Below, piece by piece: positions 34,240-44,287 of a stretch of 44,475 nt of DNA (the stretch's first letter is position 1; each line of letters opens with the position of its first letter). Source of the stretch: an uncultured Succinivibrionaceae bacterium (GTDB lineage: Bacteria; Pseudomonadota; Gammaproteobacteria; Enterobacterales; Succinivibrionaceae); NCBI GenBank assembly GCA_944390105.1, contig CALXOV010000059.1, positions 1 to 44,475 of the forward strand. Reading direction: 5' to 3'. Under the pieces are notes generated by a model that ran no database searches, was not told the origin of the DNA, and saw only the letters and a program-made list of their open reading frames with translations. A program made the translations under genes and the position numbers.

Positions 34240-35153
34240 GAGGCGTCCTCCATGTGATCGCGCGGATGGGCTTTGGCATAAACGCGCCGCAGCCGCGCTA
34301 AATCGACGTGGGTATAGATCTGCGTTGCGGCAAGCGAGCTGTGCCCCAAGAGTTCCTGCACGCTGCGGATGTCCGCGCCGCCGCCTAGGAGCTCGGTGGC
34401 GAAGGAATGACGCAGCTTATGCGGCGTTAAACCGCTAATCCCCTGCGCTGCGGCAAGCGCCGTCAGACGCTGCTCCATGCCGCGCGTAGTCAAACGCCCG
34501 CCGCGCTGATTTAAAAACAGCGCCGGACAGTCAGCAGCTGGCTTAAAGGCCGCCCGCACCGCAAGGTAGGCCTGCAGCGCTACAGCTGCCGATTTGCCAA
34601 AAGGCACCACACGCTCCTTGCCGCCCTTACCACAAACCCGCACTTCTTGGCACTTAAAGTCAAGATCGGATAAGTTCAAGGCGCACAGCTCACCTACGCG
34701 CAGTCCTGAGGCATACAAGAGCTCAGCTGCAGCGATATCGCGCAATGCAGCCGGAGCATTATCCTTAGGACTTAACAGGGCATCAACTTCCTGCGCGCTA
34801 AAAACGCGCGGCAGCGGGCGCTTAACCTTAGGGACCTTAATTAAAGTCACGGGATTGAGCTCCATGCGCCCTTGCTTAATTAAATATTTAAACAAAGCGC
34901 TTAAGGCATAGAGATCATGCGCCACTGAATTAGGGCTGCGCCGCTTAGCAGCGGCATCAAAATTAAAGGCCCGCTGAAGCGTGCGTATGGCACTGCCGTC
35001 CACCGCACAGAAGCTAGTAAGTTCAGTCTCGCGCTCAAGTACCGACTGCGCCTGCGTAAGTACGCGGCTATAGGAAGCAATGCTATGCGCGCTCAAGCGG
35101 CGCTGCGCGCTTAGATACTGTAAAAACTCTGCCGCTTCGGCAGCAAAACTCAT
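34236..35153 (-). CDS. xerC: Tyrosine recombinase XerC
   Basis: XerC, with XerD, resolves chromosome dimers at dif. The N-terminal SAM-like domain is FLQYLSAQRRLSAHSIASYSRVL. The catalytic set is visible: R in ASGLRVGEL, K in GKGGKERVVP, HKLRHSFAT (H, R), H in LGHSSLAATQIYTH, and the tyrosine in IYTHV. Length 305 aa from ATG 35153, which follows the dapF stop and has GAGGTG upstream. A nine-codon extension overlapping dapF is unsupported. It sits in the conserved dapF–xerC–yigB–uvrD order. Confidence 0.92.
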   Translation of the reverse strand: MSFAAEAAEFLQYLSAQRRLSAHSIASYSRVLTQAQSVLERETELTSFCAVDGSAIRTLQRAFNFDAAAKRRSPNSVAHDLYALSALFKYLIKQGRMELNPVTLIKVPKVKRPLPRVFSAQEVDALLSPKDNAPAALRDIAAAELLYASGLRVGELCALNLSDLDFKCQEVRVCGKGGKERVVPFGKSAAVALQAYLAVRAAFKPAADCPALFLNQRGGRLTTRGMEQRLTALAAAQGISGLTPHKLRHSFATELLGGGADIRSVQELLGHSSLAATQIYTHVDLARLRRVYAKAHPRDHMEDAS

Positions 35154-35154
35154 G

Positions 35155-35988
35155 TCAGCGCACCTCAATAACGCCTTCAAACACGCTGACGGCCGGACCT
35201 GACATCATCAGGCAGCTGTCAGTGCCGCCATATTCAATCTGCAAACTGCCGCCAGGCAGATTGACCTTAACCGGGGAGGTGAGTCGGCCCTGCATCACGC
35301 CGACCGCTACCGCCGCACAGGCTCCCGAGCCGCAGGCTAAGGTTTCACCTGCACCGCGTTCATAGACGCGCAAATCAATTTCATGCGGCGATACCCGGCT
35401 GTAAAAGCCGGCATTGACGTGCTCAGGGAAACGCGCGTGCTTTTCAAAGCGCGGGCCGTATTTCTCCACCGCAAAGCTCTTCACATCCGGCACCTCAGTA
35501 ACCACATGCGGATTGCCCAGCGACACCGCTCCGACCTTAAAGACCTCGCCGTCTACCTCAAGTTCATAATAATCAGCGCGCGCTTCCGCCTTAAAAGGAA
35601 TGCGGCACGGCTCAAACTCAGGCTTACCCATGTTGACCTGTACACTGTCGTCATCATTGAGCTTTAAACGCAATACCCCTGCGCTGGTGCTGACATGAAT
35701 ATCACGCTTTTTGGTAAGCCCCTGCTCAAGCACAAAGCGCACAAAACAACGCGCGCCGTTGCCGCACATCTGCACTTCACTGCCGTCGGCATTGAAGATG
35801 CGGTAATGGAAATCAAGCTCTGGATTATACGGCGGCTCAACGAGCAGGAGCTGATCAAAGCCGACGCCGCGATGGCGATCGGCCAGACGGCGGATTAACT
35901 CCGGCGAGAAGAAAATCTTCTGGCGCACGCCATCGACCACCATGAAATCATTGCCAAGGCCATGCATCTTGGTAAATTTAAGCAGCAT
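35155..35988 (-). CDS. dapF: Diaminopimelate epimerase
   Basis: DapF interconverts LL- and meso-diaminopimelate for lysine and peptidoglycan synthesis. Both catalytic cysteines are present: MCGNGARCF and [10 protein letters not shown]. Also seen: [42 protein letters not shown]. Length 277 aa (E. coli 274). It lies 14 bases after lysA, the next enzyme in the pathway. Confidence 0.96.
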   Translation of the reverse strand: MLLKFTKMHGLGNDFMVVDGVRQKIFFSPELIRRLADRHRGVGFDQLLLVEPPYNPELDFHYRIFNADGSEVQMCGNGARCFVRFVLEQGLTKKRDIHVSTSAGVLRLKLNDDDSVQVNMGKPEFEPCRIPFKAEARADYYELEVDGEVFKVGAVSLGNPHVVTEVPDVKSFAVEKYGPRFEKHARFPEHVNAGFYSRVSPHEIDLRVYERGAGETLACGSGACAAVAVGVMQGRLTSPVKVNLPGGSLQIEYGGTDSCLMMSGPAVSVFEGVIEVR

Positions 35989-36002
35989 CGCGGTCTCCTG
36001 GA

Positions 36003-37250
36003 TTAAAACTGCAGCGCATCTTCATGCTGCCATAGATCTTCAAAGCTCTGACGCTTACGGATCACATGCACGGTACTGCCGTCTACTAAAATTTCGCAAG
36101 GCAGCCTACGGGCATTGTAATTTGACGCCATCGCCATTCCATAGGCTCCGGCGCCGCGCACGGCAATAAAATCCCCCGGCTGCACCGCAAGTTTGCGCTC
36201 TTTACCAAGAAAATCATCGCTCTCGCAGATAGGGCCGACCACATCGTACAACACTTTGGGCTCATCATGTCGCGTGCATTCAATGATATTCATCCACGAG
36301 TTGTACAAAGCCGGGCGAATTAAATCCGACATGCCGGCATCGACAATACAGAAATTTTTGCTGGAAGTCGGTTTTAAATACTGCACCTGACTTACTAAAA
36401 TTCCGGCATTTGCCACCATCGCGCGCCCCGGCTCAACGTAAATCGATACATCGCGCTTACCAACGCGCTTTAAGACTGCGGCCATATACTCATACGGCGA
36501 AGGCGGGGTTTCATCGCCGTAGGTGACGCCCAAACCGCCGCCGATATCAATGTGATCGACTAAAATCCCAGCCTCCTCAAGCTTACCGTAGAGGGTCAAG
36601 AGTTTTTCCGTCGCCTCGGCAATCGGGCCGTTGCTTGTCATCTGCGAGCCGATGTGGCAGTCAATCCCGCTGACTTTAAGATACGGATCGGCGGCAATGC
36701 GCTGATAAAGCGCAAACGCATCCTCCGCGGCAATGCCGAATTTATTGCTCTTAAGCCCGGTGGAAATTGACGGATGGGTCTTAGCATCCACATCCGGGTT
36801 GACGCGTAGCGCCACCCGCGCCGGCAGCTTCAGCTCCGCACACAGCTGTGACAGCGTCTCAAGCTCGGCGGATGATTCAACATTAATGCAGCCAATCCCA
36901 CTTTGCAGCGCCAACGACAACTCGGCGCGCGTCTTGCCCACACCCGAGAAAATAACTTTCTTAGGATCAGCGCCGATTTTCAATACACGGCGCAGTTCCC
37001 CTTCCGATACTACGTCAAAGCCGGCTCCTAAGGAGCGCATTAAGGATAAAAGCGCTAAATTGCTGTTGGCTTTAACCGCGTAGCAGATTAAATGTTTTTT
37101 GCCGGCTAAGGCCTGCTCAAAGGCCTGCATATGGCGTACTAAGGTGGCCTTGGAATAAATGTAAAGCGGCGTGCCGAATTTTTGGGCTAGCGCGCTTACC
37201 TTTAAATCCTCGGCATAGAGCTCATTGTCTTTATAATTAAAATAATCCAT
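36003..37250 (-). CDS. lysA: Diaminopimelate decarboxylase
   Basis: LysA makes lysine from meso-diaminopimelate (alanine-racemase-like PLP fold). The PLP lysine is K60 in [10 protein letters not shown]. Other marks: [71 protein letters not shown] and [12 protein letters not shown]. Length 415 aa. It is placed between lptM and dapF, whereas in E. coli lysA is elsewhere; here two consecutive DAP enzymes are co-transcribed. AGAGG precedes the ATG. Confidence 0.96.
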   Translation of the reverse strand: MDYFNYKDNELYAEDLKVSALAQKFGTPLYIYSKATLVRHMQAFEQALAGKKHLICYAVKANSNLALLSLMRSLGAGFDVVSEGELRRVLKIGADPKKVIFSGVGKTRAELSLALQSGIGCINVESSAELETLSQLCAELKLPARVALRVNPDVDAKTHPSISTGLKSNKFGIAAEDAFALYQRIAADPYLKVSGIDCHIGSQMTSNGPIAEATEKLLTLYGKLEEAGILVDHIDIGGGLGVTYGDETPPSPYEYMAAVLKRVGKRDVSIYVEPGRAMVANAGILVSQVQYLKPTSSKNFCIVDAGMSDLIRPALYNSWMNIIECTRHDEPKVLYDVVGPICESDDFLGKERKLAVQPGDFIAVRGAGAYGMAMASNYNARRLPCEILVDGSTVHVIRKRQSFEDLWQHEDALQF

Positions 37251-37262
37251 GCGTCCCTCTTT

Positions 37263-37448
37263 TTATTTTATCTGCTGCGTACCGGCCGCTAGGTCCTGGG
37301 GCGAAGCGAGCAACGTAAGCTCAGTCGCAGGCGGCGCAGCAGCGGCAGACGCTTCATCCTGCGGCGGCATATACAAATCATATTTAAGCCCGCAGCCTGA
37401 CAGCAGCAGGACGGCCGCACTCAGGGCCAGGACAATGCTTCTTATCAT
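37263..37448 (-). CDS. lptM: LPS-translocon maturation chaperone LptM (YifL-like lipoprotein)
   Basis: The product is a 61-aa lipoprotein. The signal MIRSIVLALSAAVLLLSGC has lipobox L-S-G-C, then GLKYDLYMPP, matching the E. coli YifL/LptM motif CGLK.PLY.PP. It then has a low-complexity Ala/Pro tail. LptM assists oxidative maturation of the LptD/LptE outer-membrane LPS machine. ATG 37448 is chosen as the start; the open frame upstream has no ribosome site or signal character. Its place between cyaA and dapF matches E. coli. Confidence 0.8.
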   Translation of the reverse strand: MIRSIVLALSAAVLLLSGCGLKYDLYMPPQDEASAAAAPPATELTLLASPQDLAAGTQQIK

Positions 37449-37637
37449 AAAGTCTCGACGCTGCGATCCTAAGTCAGCTGTGGACAGGTATAAGCGCCGC
37501 CTCCATCTCAATGTAGTTATATCAGTGCTAAGTAAGCTGCGATGATGATGCCGCAAAGCTTGCTAAACTACTGCAAGTGTAATGCCCCGCGCCCGGCATG
37601 ACAAATTTTTTCTGCACACTAAAAGCGCAGAGCCGCT

Positions 37638-40211
37638 TTAATCAACGTGACTTTGTTCGCGGATGGTAAAGGGATGAATTGACTGCAGATCGTGACTTAA
37701 TACGAAATACTGCGGCAGATTAAAGCGGGCCCCGCCCTGCTGATTTTCCTCTGAGAGCCTAGTGTAATAACGGTTGATGGCATTAACCAGCGCCGCGCGC
37801 GATCCGACGTAATGCGGGTAAATCTGCACCTCATTATCTTCATTGACGATATAAATGTCCCAGCCATCCACTAAGGGCGCAAAAAAGTACTGCATAATGC
37901 CGACATTAGAATAGCGATCAACCTGCGGCGGAACCTGCAGCGAAAACTCCGGGCGCATGCCAAAGCGCGTATGCACGCCAAAGGAGCTACTCTCATCGCC
38001 CAGCACATTGTGCCGCAAAATGTACACTCCCCTATCACGCACATGACGCGCCGTGTAGCTATTATGCCCCACCTCAAAGGTATAGCGACGCAGACTGAAC
38101 GCACTGTCCCCGGCGCAGGCAAAAATTTGGCGAATGACGCTCTGCAGATCGTAGCGAATGAGGTCAGCATGAAATTTAGCGCAGCAAAAAACCTCAATTG
38201 ACGACAAGACTTTTTTGAGATCTTCACCCTCTGAGTTCTTGCTGACGCGCAGCAGCGTTGCCAAGAGTTCCACCACGCCTTCCTCACCGTCAGGCAAGTC
38301 TAAAGCCATCGTCTCACCCCAAGAATTGACGGTGATGAGCGACACTGAGCCGACCAGACACAGCTTCTGCCGTCCGGCGCACAAAGTCGATCCAGTATTG
38401 ATGTCAACGCTCGCTAAACGCCGCTCCAGCGTTACATCGCGCTCTAAATTTAAAATCACAGCACAGGCACGAACTTCACGCGGACGCATAAAGGCACGAT
38501 CAGGAACCTGTGATCGGGCGGTAATGTATAAACTGCGGCTTAAATCATCAGTCAGACGGGCGATTTTCTGCGCACTGACATCCTGCACGTCACCGCCGAC
38601 AAAAATCTGCGTGCGCTTAGTCAGAATTTGATTGAGGCAGGCCCAAGCAATGCACTCGCAAATGGAGTTGCCGATGTAGGCGCTTTTGGTGCTTAAAATC
38701 GCCGGATTACTGATGGCGGCGGCATACAAATGCCAGCCCTGCGGGCACAGACTGTCCGGGTGGGTCTTAATAAATGACAACTGCGGCTCAGCTAGCGAAT
38801 AAGTAAATTCAGGCGGGAAGAGAATAATTTTATTTTGATATTTATCGTAGGCCGCATAGAGCTTACGCGACAGCACGCCGGCATCATCTGAGGTAATAGC
38901 ATATTCAATGCCGTGGCGCACTGAGAAGCTCAGCAGCGCACGATAGCTTTTAATCAATGCCGCAAATAAATCGGCATAGAAACTACGCACGTAATGAATT
39001 TTCCACCAAGCGCGATTTTCCAGCTCCTCCTGCATTTGCGGCGTCCATTGCCAAGCCGCGGCCAGCTTGGTGAGCAGTGTACGACGAAAGCGCACCGCCT
39101 CTTCCGAAGGCAAATCTTTAATTCCCAAGAAAATCTTCAAATAAAAGCATTTGCGCAGCAGCTGCAGCCGTTTAAAGTCGCCCTCGCGCACCAGATAGGC
39201 ATGCACCTTGCGATACATCAGATAATAGGGGTCAAGCTCCAGATCATACGACCCCTCACTTAAGAGCAGCTGCCGCTTCATTTCCAAGGACAGCAGCAGA
39301 CTCTGCGGGAATTCATCAGCATACACTTCCATCAGCAGAATCTTTAAGGCCGCTTTAAAAGGATATTCAATCCCCTTGTATAAAAGCCACAGGCCAGAAC
39401 CGAAATATTCGGCAGGTGAGCTGTTGGCCACCGAGCCGAAATCAAACAGTTCATGCTCCGGCAGCGCCCCGCTGGCTTTAAGCGCGGTCACGGCGGCGGC
39501 ATAATCGTGCAGTTCTTCATCAGGTGAGATTAAATACCAGCACAAATGCCGCCCGCACAGCCTGACTGCGCTGCGGTAGAACTCATCAAGTAAAAAAAGG
39601 TTCTGTGCTGAGCCGCAATTATCACCGGTCACCGCCCGCATGCGATCCGAGACAAAGCGATCCTCGGGGGTAACGAAAAGATTCAGATCGACTCCCAGTC
39701 CTTGAGCAAAGGTGCAGATGAAACTGCATTTTTCACTCAGTGCCGCCATCGCCGCATTATTTAAACTGCGTCCGACGCATACCCATACATCAAAATCCGA
39801 GCGGCTGCCCTGCCCGATAGAAGCAGTACTGCCCATACAGTACAAAGCAAGGATACTGCGCTCCTTGGGCTCAGCCACTGTTTTGCCCTGCAACACTCGT
39901 GCTAAATACTGCTGTTGCGCAGCATTGGGAATAAAACCGTCAATGCCGCAGGGTACGCCGCAGGAGCGATAGCCGGGAATTTCCTGACAGTTGTAGTGCA
40001 AAAACAACGGCAGCAGGGTTAAAAAACGCCGCGCATCGGGAGAGGCAATCGATAAAGCATAGGTAAGCTTCTGCGCATTAATCGCATCATAGCGGCGCAG
40101 CCGCTGTGCATAGCGGGCGCGGACGTCCTCGTGGTCTGCTGTGTCTGCCATAATTGTCTGCAAATTAGCTAAGCTTGACTTAGGTAAGCTTCGCTGCGGA
40201 TTGTAACTCAT
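37638..40211 (-). CDS. cyaA: Class I adenylate cyclase
   Basis: This enzyme makes cyclic AMP for CRP signalling. The N-terminal catalytic half contains MGSTASIGQGSRSDFDVWVC (nucleotidyltransferase GS…D-x-D), GDNCGSAQNLFLLDEFYRSAVRLCG and SPAEYFGSGLWLLYKGIEYPFKA. The C-terminal regulatory half ends VDGWDIYIVNEDNEVQIYPHYVGSR … FNLPQYFVL. In E. coli that half responds to phosphorylated EIIA-Glc. Length 857 aa (E. coli 848). The class is largely restricted to gammaproteobacteria. An EIIA-bearing transporter in the same window suggests active PTS signalling. Confidence 0.96.
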   Translation of the reverse strand: MSYNPQRSLPKSSLANLQTIMADTADHEDVRARYAQRLRRYDAINAQKLTYALSIASPDARRFLTLLPLFLHYNCQEIPGYRSCGVPCGIDGFIPNAAQQQYLARVLQGKTVAEPKERSILALYCMGSTASIGQGSRSDFDVWVCVGRSLNNAAMAALSEKCSFICTFAQGLGVDLNLFVTPEDRFVSDRMRAVTGDNCGSAQNLFLLDEFYRSAVRLCGRHLCWYLISPDEELHDYAAAVTALKASGALPEHELFDFGSVANSSPAEYFGSGLWLLYKGIEYPFKAALKILLMEVYADEFPQSLLLSLEMKRQLLLSEGSYDLELDPYYLMYRKVHAYLVREGDFKRLQLLRKCFYLKIFLGIKDLPSEEAVRFRRTLLTKLAAAWQWTPQMQEELENRAWWKIHYVRSFYADLFAALIKSYRALLSFSVRHGIEYAITSDDAGVLSRKLYAAYDKYQNKIILFPPEFTYSLAEPQLSFIKTHPDSLCPQGWHLYAAAISNPAILSTKSAYIGNSICECIAWACLNQILTKRTQIFVGGDVQDVSAQKIARLTDDLSRSLYITARSQVPDRAFMRPREVRACAVILNLERDVTLERRLASVDINTGSTLCAGRQKLCLVGSVSLITVNSWGETMALDLPDGEEGVVELLATLLRVSKNSEGEDLKKVLSSIEVFCCAKFHADLIRYDLQSVIRQIFACAGDSAFSLRRYTFEVGHNSYTARHVRDRGVYILRHNVLGDESSSFGVHTRFGMRPEFSLQVPPQVDRYSNVGIMQYFFAPLVDGWDIYIVNEDNEVQIYPHYVGSRAALVNAINRYYTRLSEENQQGGARFNLPQYFVLSHDLQSIHPFTIREQSHVD

Positions 40212-40355
40212 TTGCTACCGACTGCATATGAGCTGCGCTAAATCTGATATGCTGCAAAAAATCGCAGTACGGTGCGGCCATTTGCCTGCTGCTCTCTCCA
40301 TTTGCCGAGGCATCGGTGATAAAATCAGCCTAAATTGATCACAGGTGAATCTACC

Positions 40356-41660
40356 ATGCAAGAGAGCAAAGACCAAAACCAAGCTAATCAAGCCGCAGCT
40401 CAGGAGCCGGCAGCCGCCACTCCTGCCGACAGCGCTGCCGCGCTGGAGGCGCAGGCGCAAGAGCTATTGCAGTCTGCAGATACGCAACGCGCGCAGAGTA
40501 ATCAAGCCCCGCAAGACGCCCCCGCCGCACCAGCCCAACAGCCAGCGGCGCCGGAGGATGCATCTACGCTAAAACAGCTGCAGCGCGTGCGCTCACGCTG
40601 CAGCTTCCTGTCGCTGTGCTGCTTGGTGCTGGCAGCAGCTGTCATCGGCGGCGGTGTGTACTGCTATCAAGAGCTTAGCCTGCTCAAACAAGCCCAGAGC
40701 GCCGTGGACAGTAAAGCTGCCGCATTAGATGCCGCGCAAAGCAGCTTAACTCAAGCCCAGCAACAAGCTGCGGCCTTAATACAGACCAATCAGACACTGC
40801 AACAATCCAGCGCCCAGCTGATGCAGGCTCAATCCGCTTTAGCGGCTAAGGTTGAGGCCCTGACCAAGGCGCAGGCAAGTGAGCGCGTAACTGCCACCAA
40901 GCTACAGGAACAGCTGGCGCAGTATGCTGCCCGCGATCCTTCCGCTTGGCGGGTGGCCGAAAGCTACTTTGAAGTGGCAGAAGCCTATCGCCAGACCGCC
41001 TTTGCCCGCAATCCGACGGCTGCCATATGGAATCTGCAACAGGCGGACCGTCTGCTCGTAAATATTGAAGAAGAGGATATTCTGGCCGTCCGCGAGGCGA
41101 TTGCAGCTGACCTCTCCGCGCTGTCTGCCGTTAAAGTCCCTGATCTGACCGGAGTCAGCCTGCGTTTAGAACAGCTGTATCGCGACACTGCAAAATTAGT
41201 GTTAGCCGGTATGTCGGATCCTAAGCAGCGCGCCGCGGCATTTGAAAAACAGCATGAGCCGACGGAAAATATCGCTGATTGGAAAAATAACTTAGTAACT
41301 TCCGCCAAGGAATTTTCCTCACGCTTTATTGAAATCCGCCGTCGCGCACCGGATGCGGCTGCCGAATTCTTAAGCCCGCAGCAGGAAACCTATCTGCGCG
41401 AAAATATCCGCACCCGCCTACTTTTAGCCAAGCTTGCGCTGACGCAGGGCGCACAAGCGAATTTTGCAGCTAATCTGCACGAAGCTGCCCGCTTGGTGGA
41501 CACCTATTTTGATAAGGAAAACGCCTTGACGGAGGCTATGCTCAATGCGCTGGCGCAACTTAGCGCGGTGACGATTGAGCTTGACATGCCGCGCGTGCTG
41601 CAGAGCCATCAACGCTTTGAAAAGTTAGCCGCCGCACGCATTCACGGCCTGCAGGGGTAA
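40356..41660 (+). CDS. hemX: HemX-like membrane protein
   Basis: The product is 434 aa. An Ala/Gln-rich cytoplasmic N-terminus (~1–80) is followed by one membrane helix (SLCCLVLAAAVIGGGVYCY), a long Ala/Gln/Lys coiled coil (~110–190), and a conserved periplasmic part ending RRRAPDAAAEFLSPQQETYLRENIRTRLLLAKLAL, which parallels E. coli HemX (IRRR…L.P.Q..YLRENIRSRLL). In E. coli it lies in hemCDXY; its function is unproven. ATG 40356 with AGGTGA upstream is preferred to ATG 40335. hemC and hemD are missing upstream: cyaA is directly divergent. Confidence 0.85.
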   Translation: MQESKDQNQANQAAAQEPAAATPADSAAALEAQAQELLQSADTQRAQSNQAPQDAPAAPAQQPAAPEDASTLKQLQRVRSRCSFLSLCCLVLAAAVIGGGVYCYQELSLLKQAQSAVDSKAAALDAAQSSLTQAQQQAAALIQTNQTLQQSSAQLMQAQSALAAKVEALTKAQASERVTATKLQEQLAQYAARDPSAWRVAESYFEVAEAYRQTAFARNPTAAIWNLQQADRLLVNIEEEDILAVREAIAADLSALSAVKVPDLTGVSLRLEQLYRDTAKLVLAGMSDPKQRAAAFEKQHEPTENIADWKNNLVTSAKEFSSRFIEIRRRAPDAAAEFLSPQQETYLRENIRTRLLLAKLALTQGAQANFAANLHEAARLVDTYFDKENALTEAMLNALAQLSAVTIELDMPRVLQSHQRFEKLAAARIHGLQG

Positions 41661-41666
41661 TTGCTC

Positions 41667-42854
41667 ATGCTGAAGATTTTGCTTTTTATCCTGATTTTAT
41701 GCGCGGCCGTGTTCGCCGGACCGTATCTTGCAGACGAACAGGGTTACGTGCATATTTCCACGCAGGACTACATCGTAGAGACCTCGCTTACTACCGCCAT
41801 CGTGATTGCGATCGTAAGCTTTATTGTGCTCTACTTCGTGGTGTCGCTACTCTTTAAATTTATCCATCTGCCGCGCGGCACGCAGTCGCTATTTCGCCGG
41901 CGCCAGGCTAAAAAAGGCTCGAGCTTAGCCCAGGAAGCGGCGCTGTATTTTGCCGAAGGTGAATATGCCCGCGCGCTGGCCGTCATTCGCCGCATCAAGC
42001 CGCAGGCGCGTAGCGTGGAAACCTACTTTATCGGGGCGCAGTCGGCATTTGCGCTGCAGGATTACGATTTATGTCGTAATTTTTTAGATGAGGCCAAGGA
42101 CAAAGGCAAAGAGGCATTTATCGCCAGCTCGATTATCCGTGCCAAATTAAATCTGCAGATAGGTAATGCCAAAGCTGCGCTTGAAGTACTTGATGAGCTC
42201 AAAAAGAGCTATTCCTCCAAGGAAGTGACACGCCTTACCTATGAGTGCTATCGTCGCGAGCAGGATATGGACAGCATAAAGCTGCTGTTACCGCAGCTTA
42301 CCCGCCAAAAGATCATCAGCAAGGAAGAGGCAGCGAGCTATACGCGCCGTGATATGAGTAAAGAGCTGAGCGCCGCGCAGAGCAGCGCACAGGTGCAGCA
42401 GCTCTTATCCCGTTTAGATAAAGCACTGCGCCGTAATCCGCAAGTGATAGCTCCCGTCATTGCCAAATTAGTAGCTTTAGATGACCTAGCCGTAGCCCGC
42501 AAACTGTGCTTGGATGTAATGAAAAAGCCGCTTAGCGCGGATTTCTTAGAAAGCATTGCCACATGGGAAAAAGCGATCCCGGAAGTGCTCGCCCGCCTTA
42601 AAAAACAGGCGGAGCAGAACTTAATTGAAAGCGAGGTCAATGCCCCGCTGCTCATGGCGCTTGGCAATTTAGAGTACCGCGATGGGCAGCTAAAAGAAGC
42701 GCAGGAGCATTTGGAAAAAGCGCTGCAGCTGACCAAAAGCCCCGCGCTGTATCTGAAGCTAGCCCAAGTGATGGCAGCCCAACGGCTGTTTGAACCGGCC
42801 TGTGAATATTATGCCAAGGCCCAAGCGGCAGCAGCTGCAACCGGCCACTGCTAA
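41667..42854 (+). CDS. hemY: HemY-like TPR membrane protein
   Basis: The product is 395 aa with two N-terminal membrane helices (~1–17 and ~42–62), separated by the conserved ADEQGYVHISTQDYIVETSL periplasmic loop. TPR-like repeats follow (ALYFAEGEYARALAVIRRI; ALGNLEYRDGQLKEAQEHLEKALQ). This is the enterobacterial 'HemY' protein, not the protoporphyrinogen oxidase of the same name. It probably scaffolds partner proteins. ATG 41667 follows the hemX stop by six bases. Confidence 0.87.
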   Translation: MLKILLFILILCAAVFAGPYLADEQGYVHISTQDYIVETSLTTAIVIAIVSFIVLYFVVSLLFKFIHLPRGTQSLFRRRQAKKGSSLAQEAALYFAEGEYARALAVIRRIKPQARSVETYFIGAQSAFALQDYDLCRNFLDEAKDKGKEAFIASSIIRAKLNLQIGNAKAALEVLDELKKSYSSKEVTRLTYECYRREQDMDSIKLLLPQLTRQKIISKEEAASYTRRDMSKELSAAQSSAQVQQLLSRLDKALRRNPQVIAPVIAKLVALDDLAVARKLCLDVMKKPLSADFLESIATWEKAIPEVLARLKKQAEQNLIESEVNAPLLMALGNLEYRDGQLKEAQEHLEKALQLTKSPALYLKLAQVMAAQRLFEPACEYYAKAQAAAAATGHC

Positions 42855-42888
42855 GTAAAATCTAGGCTTAGCCGTATTAAGCAAACCC

Positions 42889-42928
42889 CGCCGCTCCCTG
42901 TATTAAGGGGGCGGCGTTATTTTTTTTG
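42889..42928 (+). terminator. Intrinsic terminator after hemXY
   Basis: CGCCGCTCCCT (42889–42899) pairs with AGGGGGCGGCG (42906–42916) over 11 positions (one T·G), then TTA and nine Ts. Strong on the plus strand, between the convergent hemY and anmK genes. Confidence 0.88.
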
Positions 42929-42957
42929 CCCTACGGTATGTTTCTCCTGCCTGCACC

Positions 42958-44151
42958 TTAGTTTGCACAGCGACAGCTTGAGCCTTGGCAGCATAAAGCA
43001 AAGTGTCCATGGGGTGCCGGGCATAACGTGCCTAGCATGACGGGCGCCTGCGCACCGGTAATATCATGCAAGTCAACACTTATCCCATGCTCGCTTAGAT
43101 AAGCAAAATAAGCAAAAGCTGCGGCTTCAACAAAGGCGGGATCAATTCCCAGCTGCTGCGTACTGACGGTCTGCAGTTGCAGCTCTTTAAGTACCCGCGT
43201 CAGCTCCTGCATTAAAAAAGTGTTACGCACGCCCCCGCCGCACACTAAAACCGTTCCCCCCGGCCCCATAGCGGCATCCGCCTGCAGCCTGCGCAGCGCA
43301 TCGGCGATAGTCTGCACTGTAAAGGCGGTCAAGGTCGACAGTACATCATTAATCAAACTAGGCTGCAGCCTTGCTGCCTCCAGCATAAAGGCAATATAAG
43401 CGCCATTAAACAACTCGCGGCCACTGGATTTAGGCGGCTTGCGCGCAAAGAAAGGATGCAACAGCAGGTGCGTAAGCCACCCGGGATTAACCTTGCCCCG
43501 ACGCGCATGCTGCCCATCCTTATCGTAGGGGCAATGTAGCAGCTCACGACAGGCTAAATCCAATAACGTATTAGCCGGGCCGATATCAAAGCCGCATACT
43601 AGTGCGCCGCCGGGGCGCAGCGCCGTAACATTGCTGATCCCGCCCAAATTAAGGATATAGCGCGGCTCGTGGGGGGCAGCGAGGACCTGCTGATGAAAGA
43701 TGGGGGTCAGCGGCGCTCCTTCGCCACCGGCGGCCACATCTTGCATGCGAAAATTAGTCCACACATCAATGCCGCTTAACAGCGCACACAAAGGACCATT
43801 GTCCAGCTGCACCGTGTAGCCCTGCTGCGGGCAGTGCCGCACCGTCTGACCATGCGAGCCGATCGCCATGACGTCCGCCACCTGCAAAGCGGCGCAATCT
43901 AGCAGGTGCTGTACCAGTTGCGCCTCACAGCGCGCCAAGGCATTCTGCGCGCGGCACAAGCGATCAATTTCCGCCGCGCCGCTGACGCACAACGCATGCA
44001 GCTCCTGCTGCAGCGTCGGCGGCAAATTCTGCGTGGCTGCCGCAATAACCTGCAACGCTCCGTCAGACTTGACCTCCAGCACGCATCCGTCAAGTGCATC
44101 CATGCTGGTGCCGGTCATTAAGCCGCAATAATATTCGCCATCCGCGCTCAT
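42958..44151 (-). CDS. anmK: Anhydro-N-acetylmuramic acid kinase
   Basis: AnmK phosphorylates and opens anhydro-MurNAc to MurNAc-6-phosphate in cell-wall recycling. Family motifs: GLMTGTSMDALDGCVL (phosphate loop), IGSHGQTVRH, DVAAGGEGAPLTPIFH (catalytic Asp region), YILNLGGISNVT, GFDIGPANTLLD, PPKSSGRELFN and VCGGGVRN. Length 397 aa against ~369 in E. coli; the excess is a C-terminal tail with four cysteines (LCPAPHGHFALCCQGSSC). AGGAG lies five bases before the ATG. Confidence 0.94.
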   Translation of the reverse strand: MSADGEYYCGLMTGTSMDALDGCVLEVKSDGALQVIAAATQNLPPTLQQELHALCVSGAAEIDRLCRAQNALARCEAQLVQHLLDCAALQVADVMAIGSHGQTVRHCPQQGYTVQLDNGPLCALLSGIDVWTNFRMQDVAAGGEGAPLTPIFHQQVLAAPHEPRYILNLGGISNVTALRPGGALVCGFDIGPANTLLDLACRELLHCPYDKDGQHARRGKVNPGWLTHLLLHPFFARKPPKSSGRELFNGAYIAFMLEAARLQPSLINDVLSTLTAFTVQTIADALRRLQADAAMGPGGTVLVCGGGVRNTFLMQELTRVLKELQLQTVSTQQLGIDPAFVEAAAFAYFAYLSEHGISVDLHDITGAQAPVMLGTLCPAPHGHFALCCQGSSCRCAN

Positions 44152-44247
44152 ATCTGCTCCTGCCTTCTGCCAAACATCAAAGCTTGCAACCGCGCCTCTT
44201 CCAACAGCGTTAGCACGCGGCAGCTCATATTTATCAAAAAAAGATCA

Positions 44248-44287
44248 GCGGCTGTATCCCCGCCCTTTAGGGCGGGGATACAGCCGC
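44248..44287. repeat. Perfect 40-nt palindrome, IS200/IS605-type end
   Basis: Nineteen perfect pairs (GCGGCTGTATCCCCGCCCT against AGGGCGGGGATACAGCCGC) around two bases. GC-rich hairpins with a CCCGCCCTTTAGGGCGGG core are typical subterminal palindromes of IS200/IS605 elements, where the transposase binds single-stranded DNA. No T-run follows on the plus strand, so it is not simply a terminator. A TnpB remnant lies 97 bases downstream. Confidence 0.6.

Noticed and set aside
44248-44287. Palindrome as a simple rho-independent terminator
   Set aside because: No gene ends just upstream on the plus strand and no T-run follows; the TnpB tail downstream favours an insertion-sequence end.
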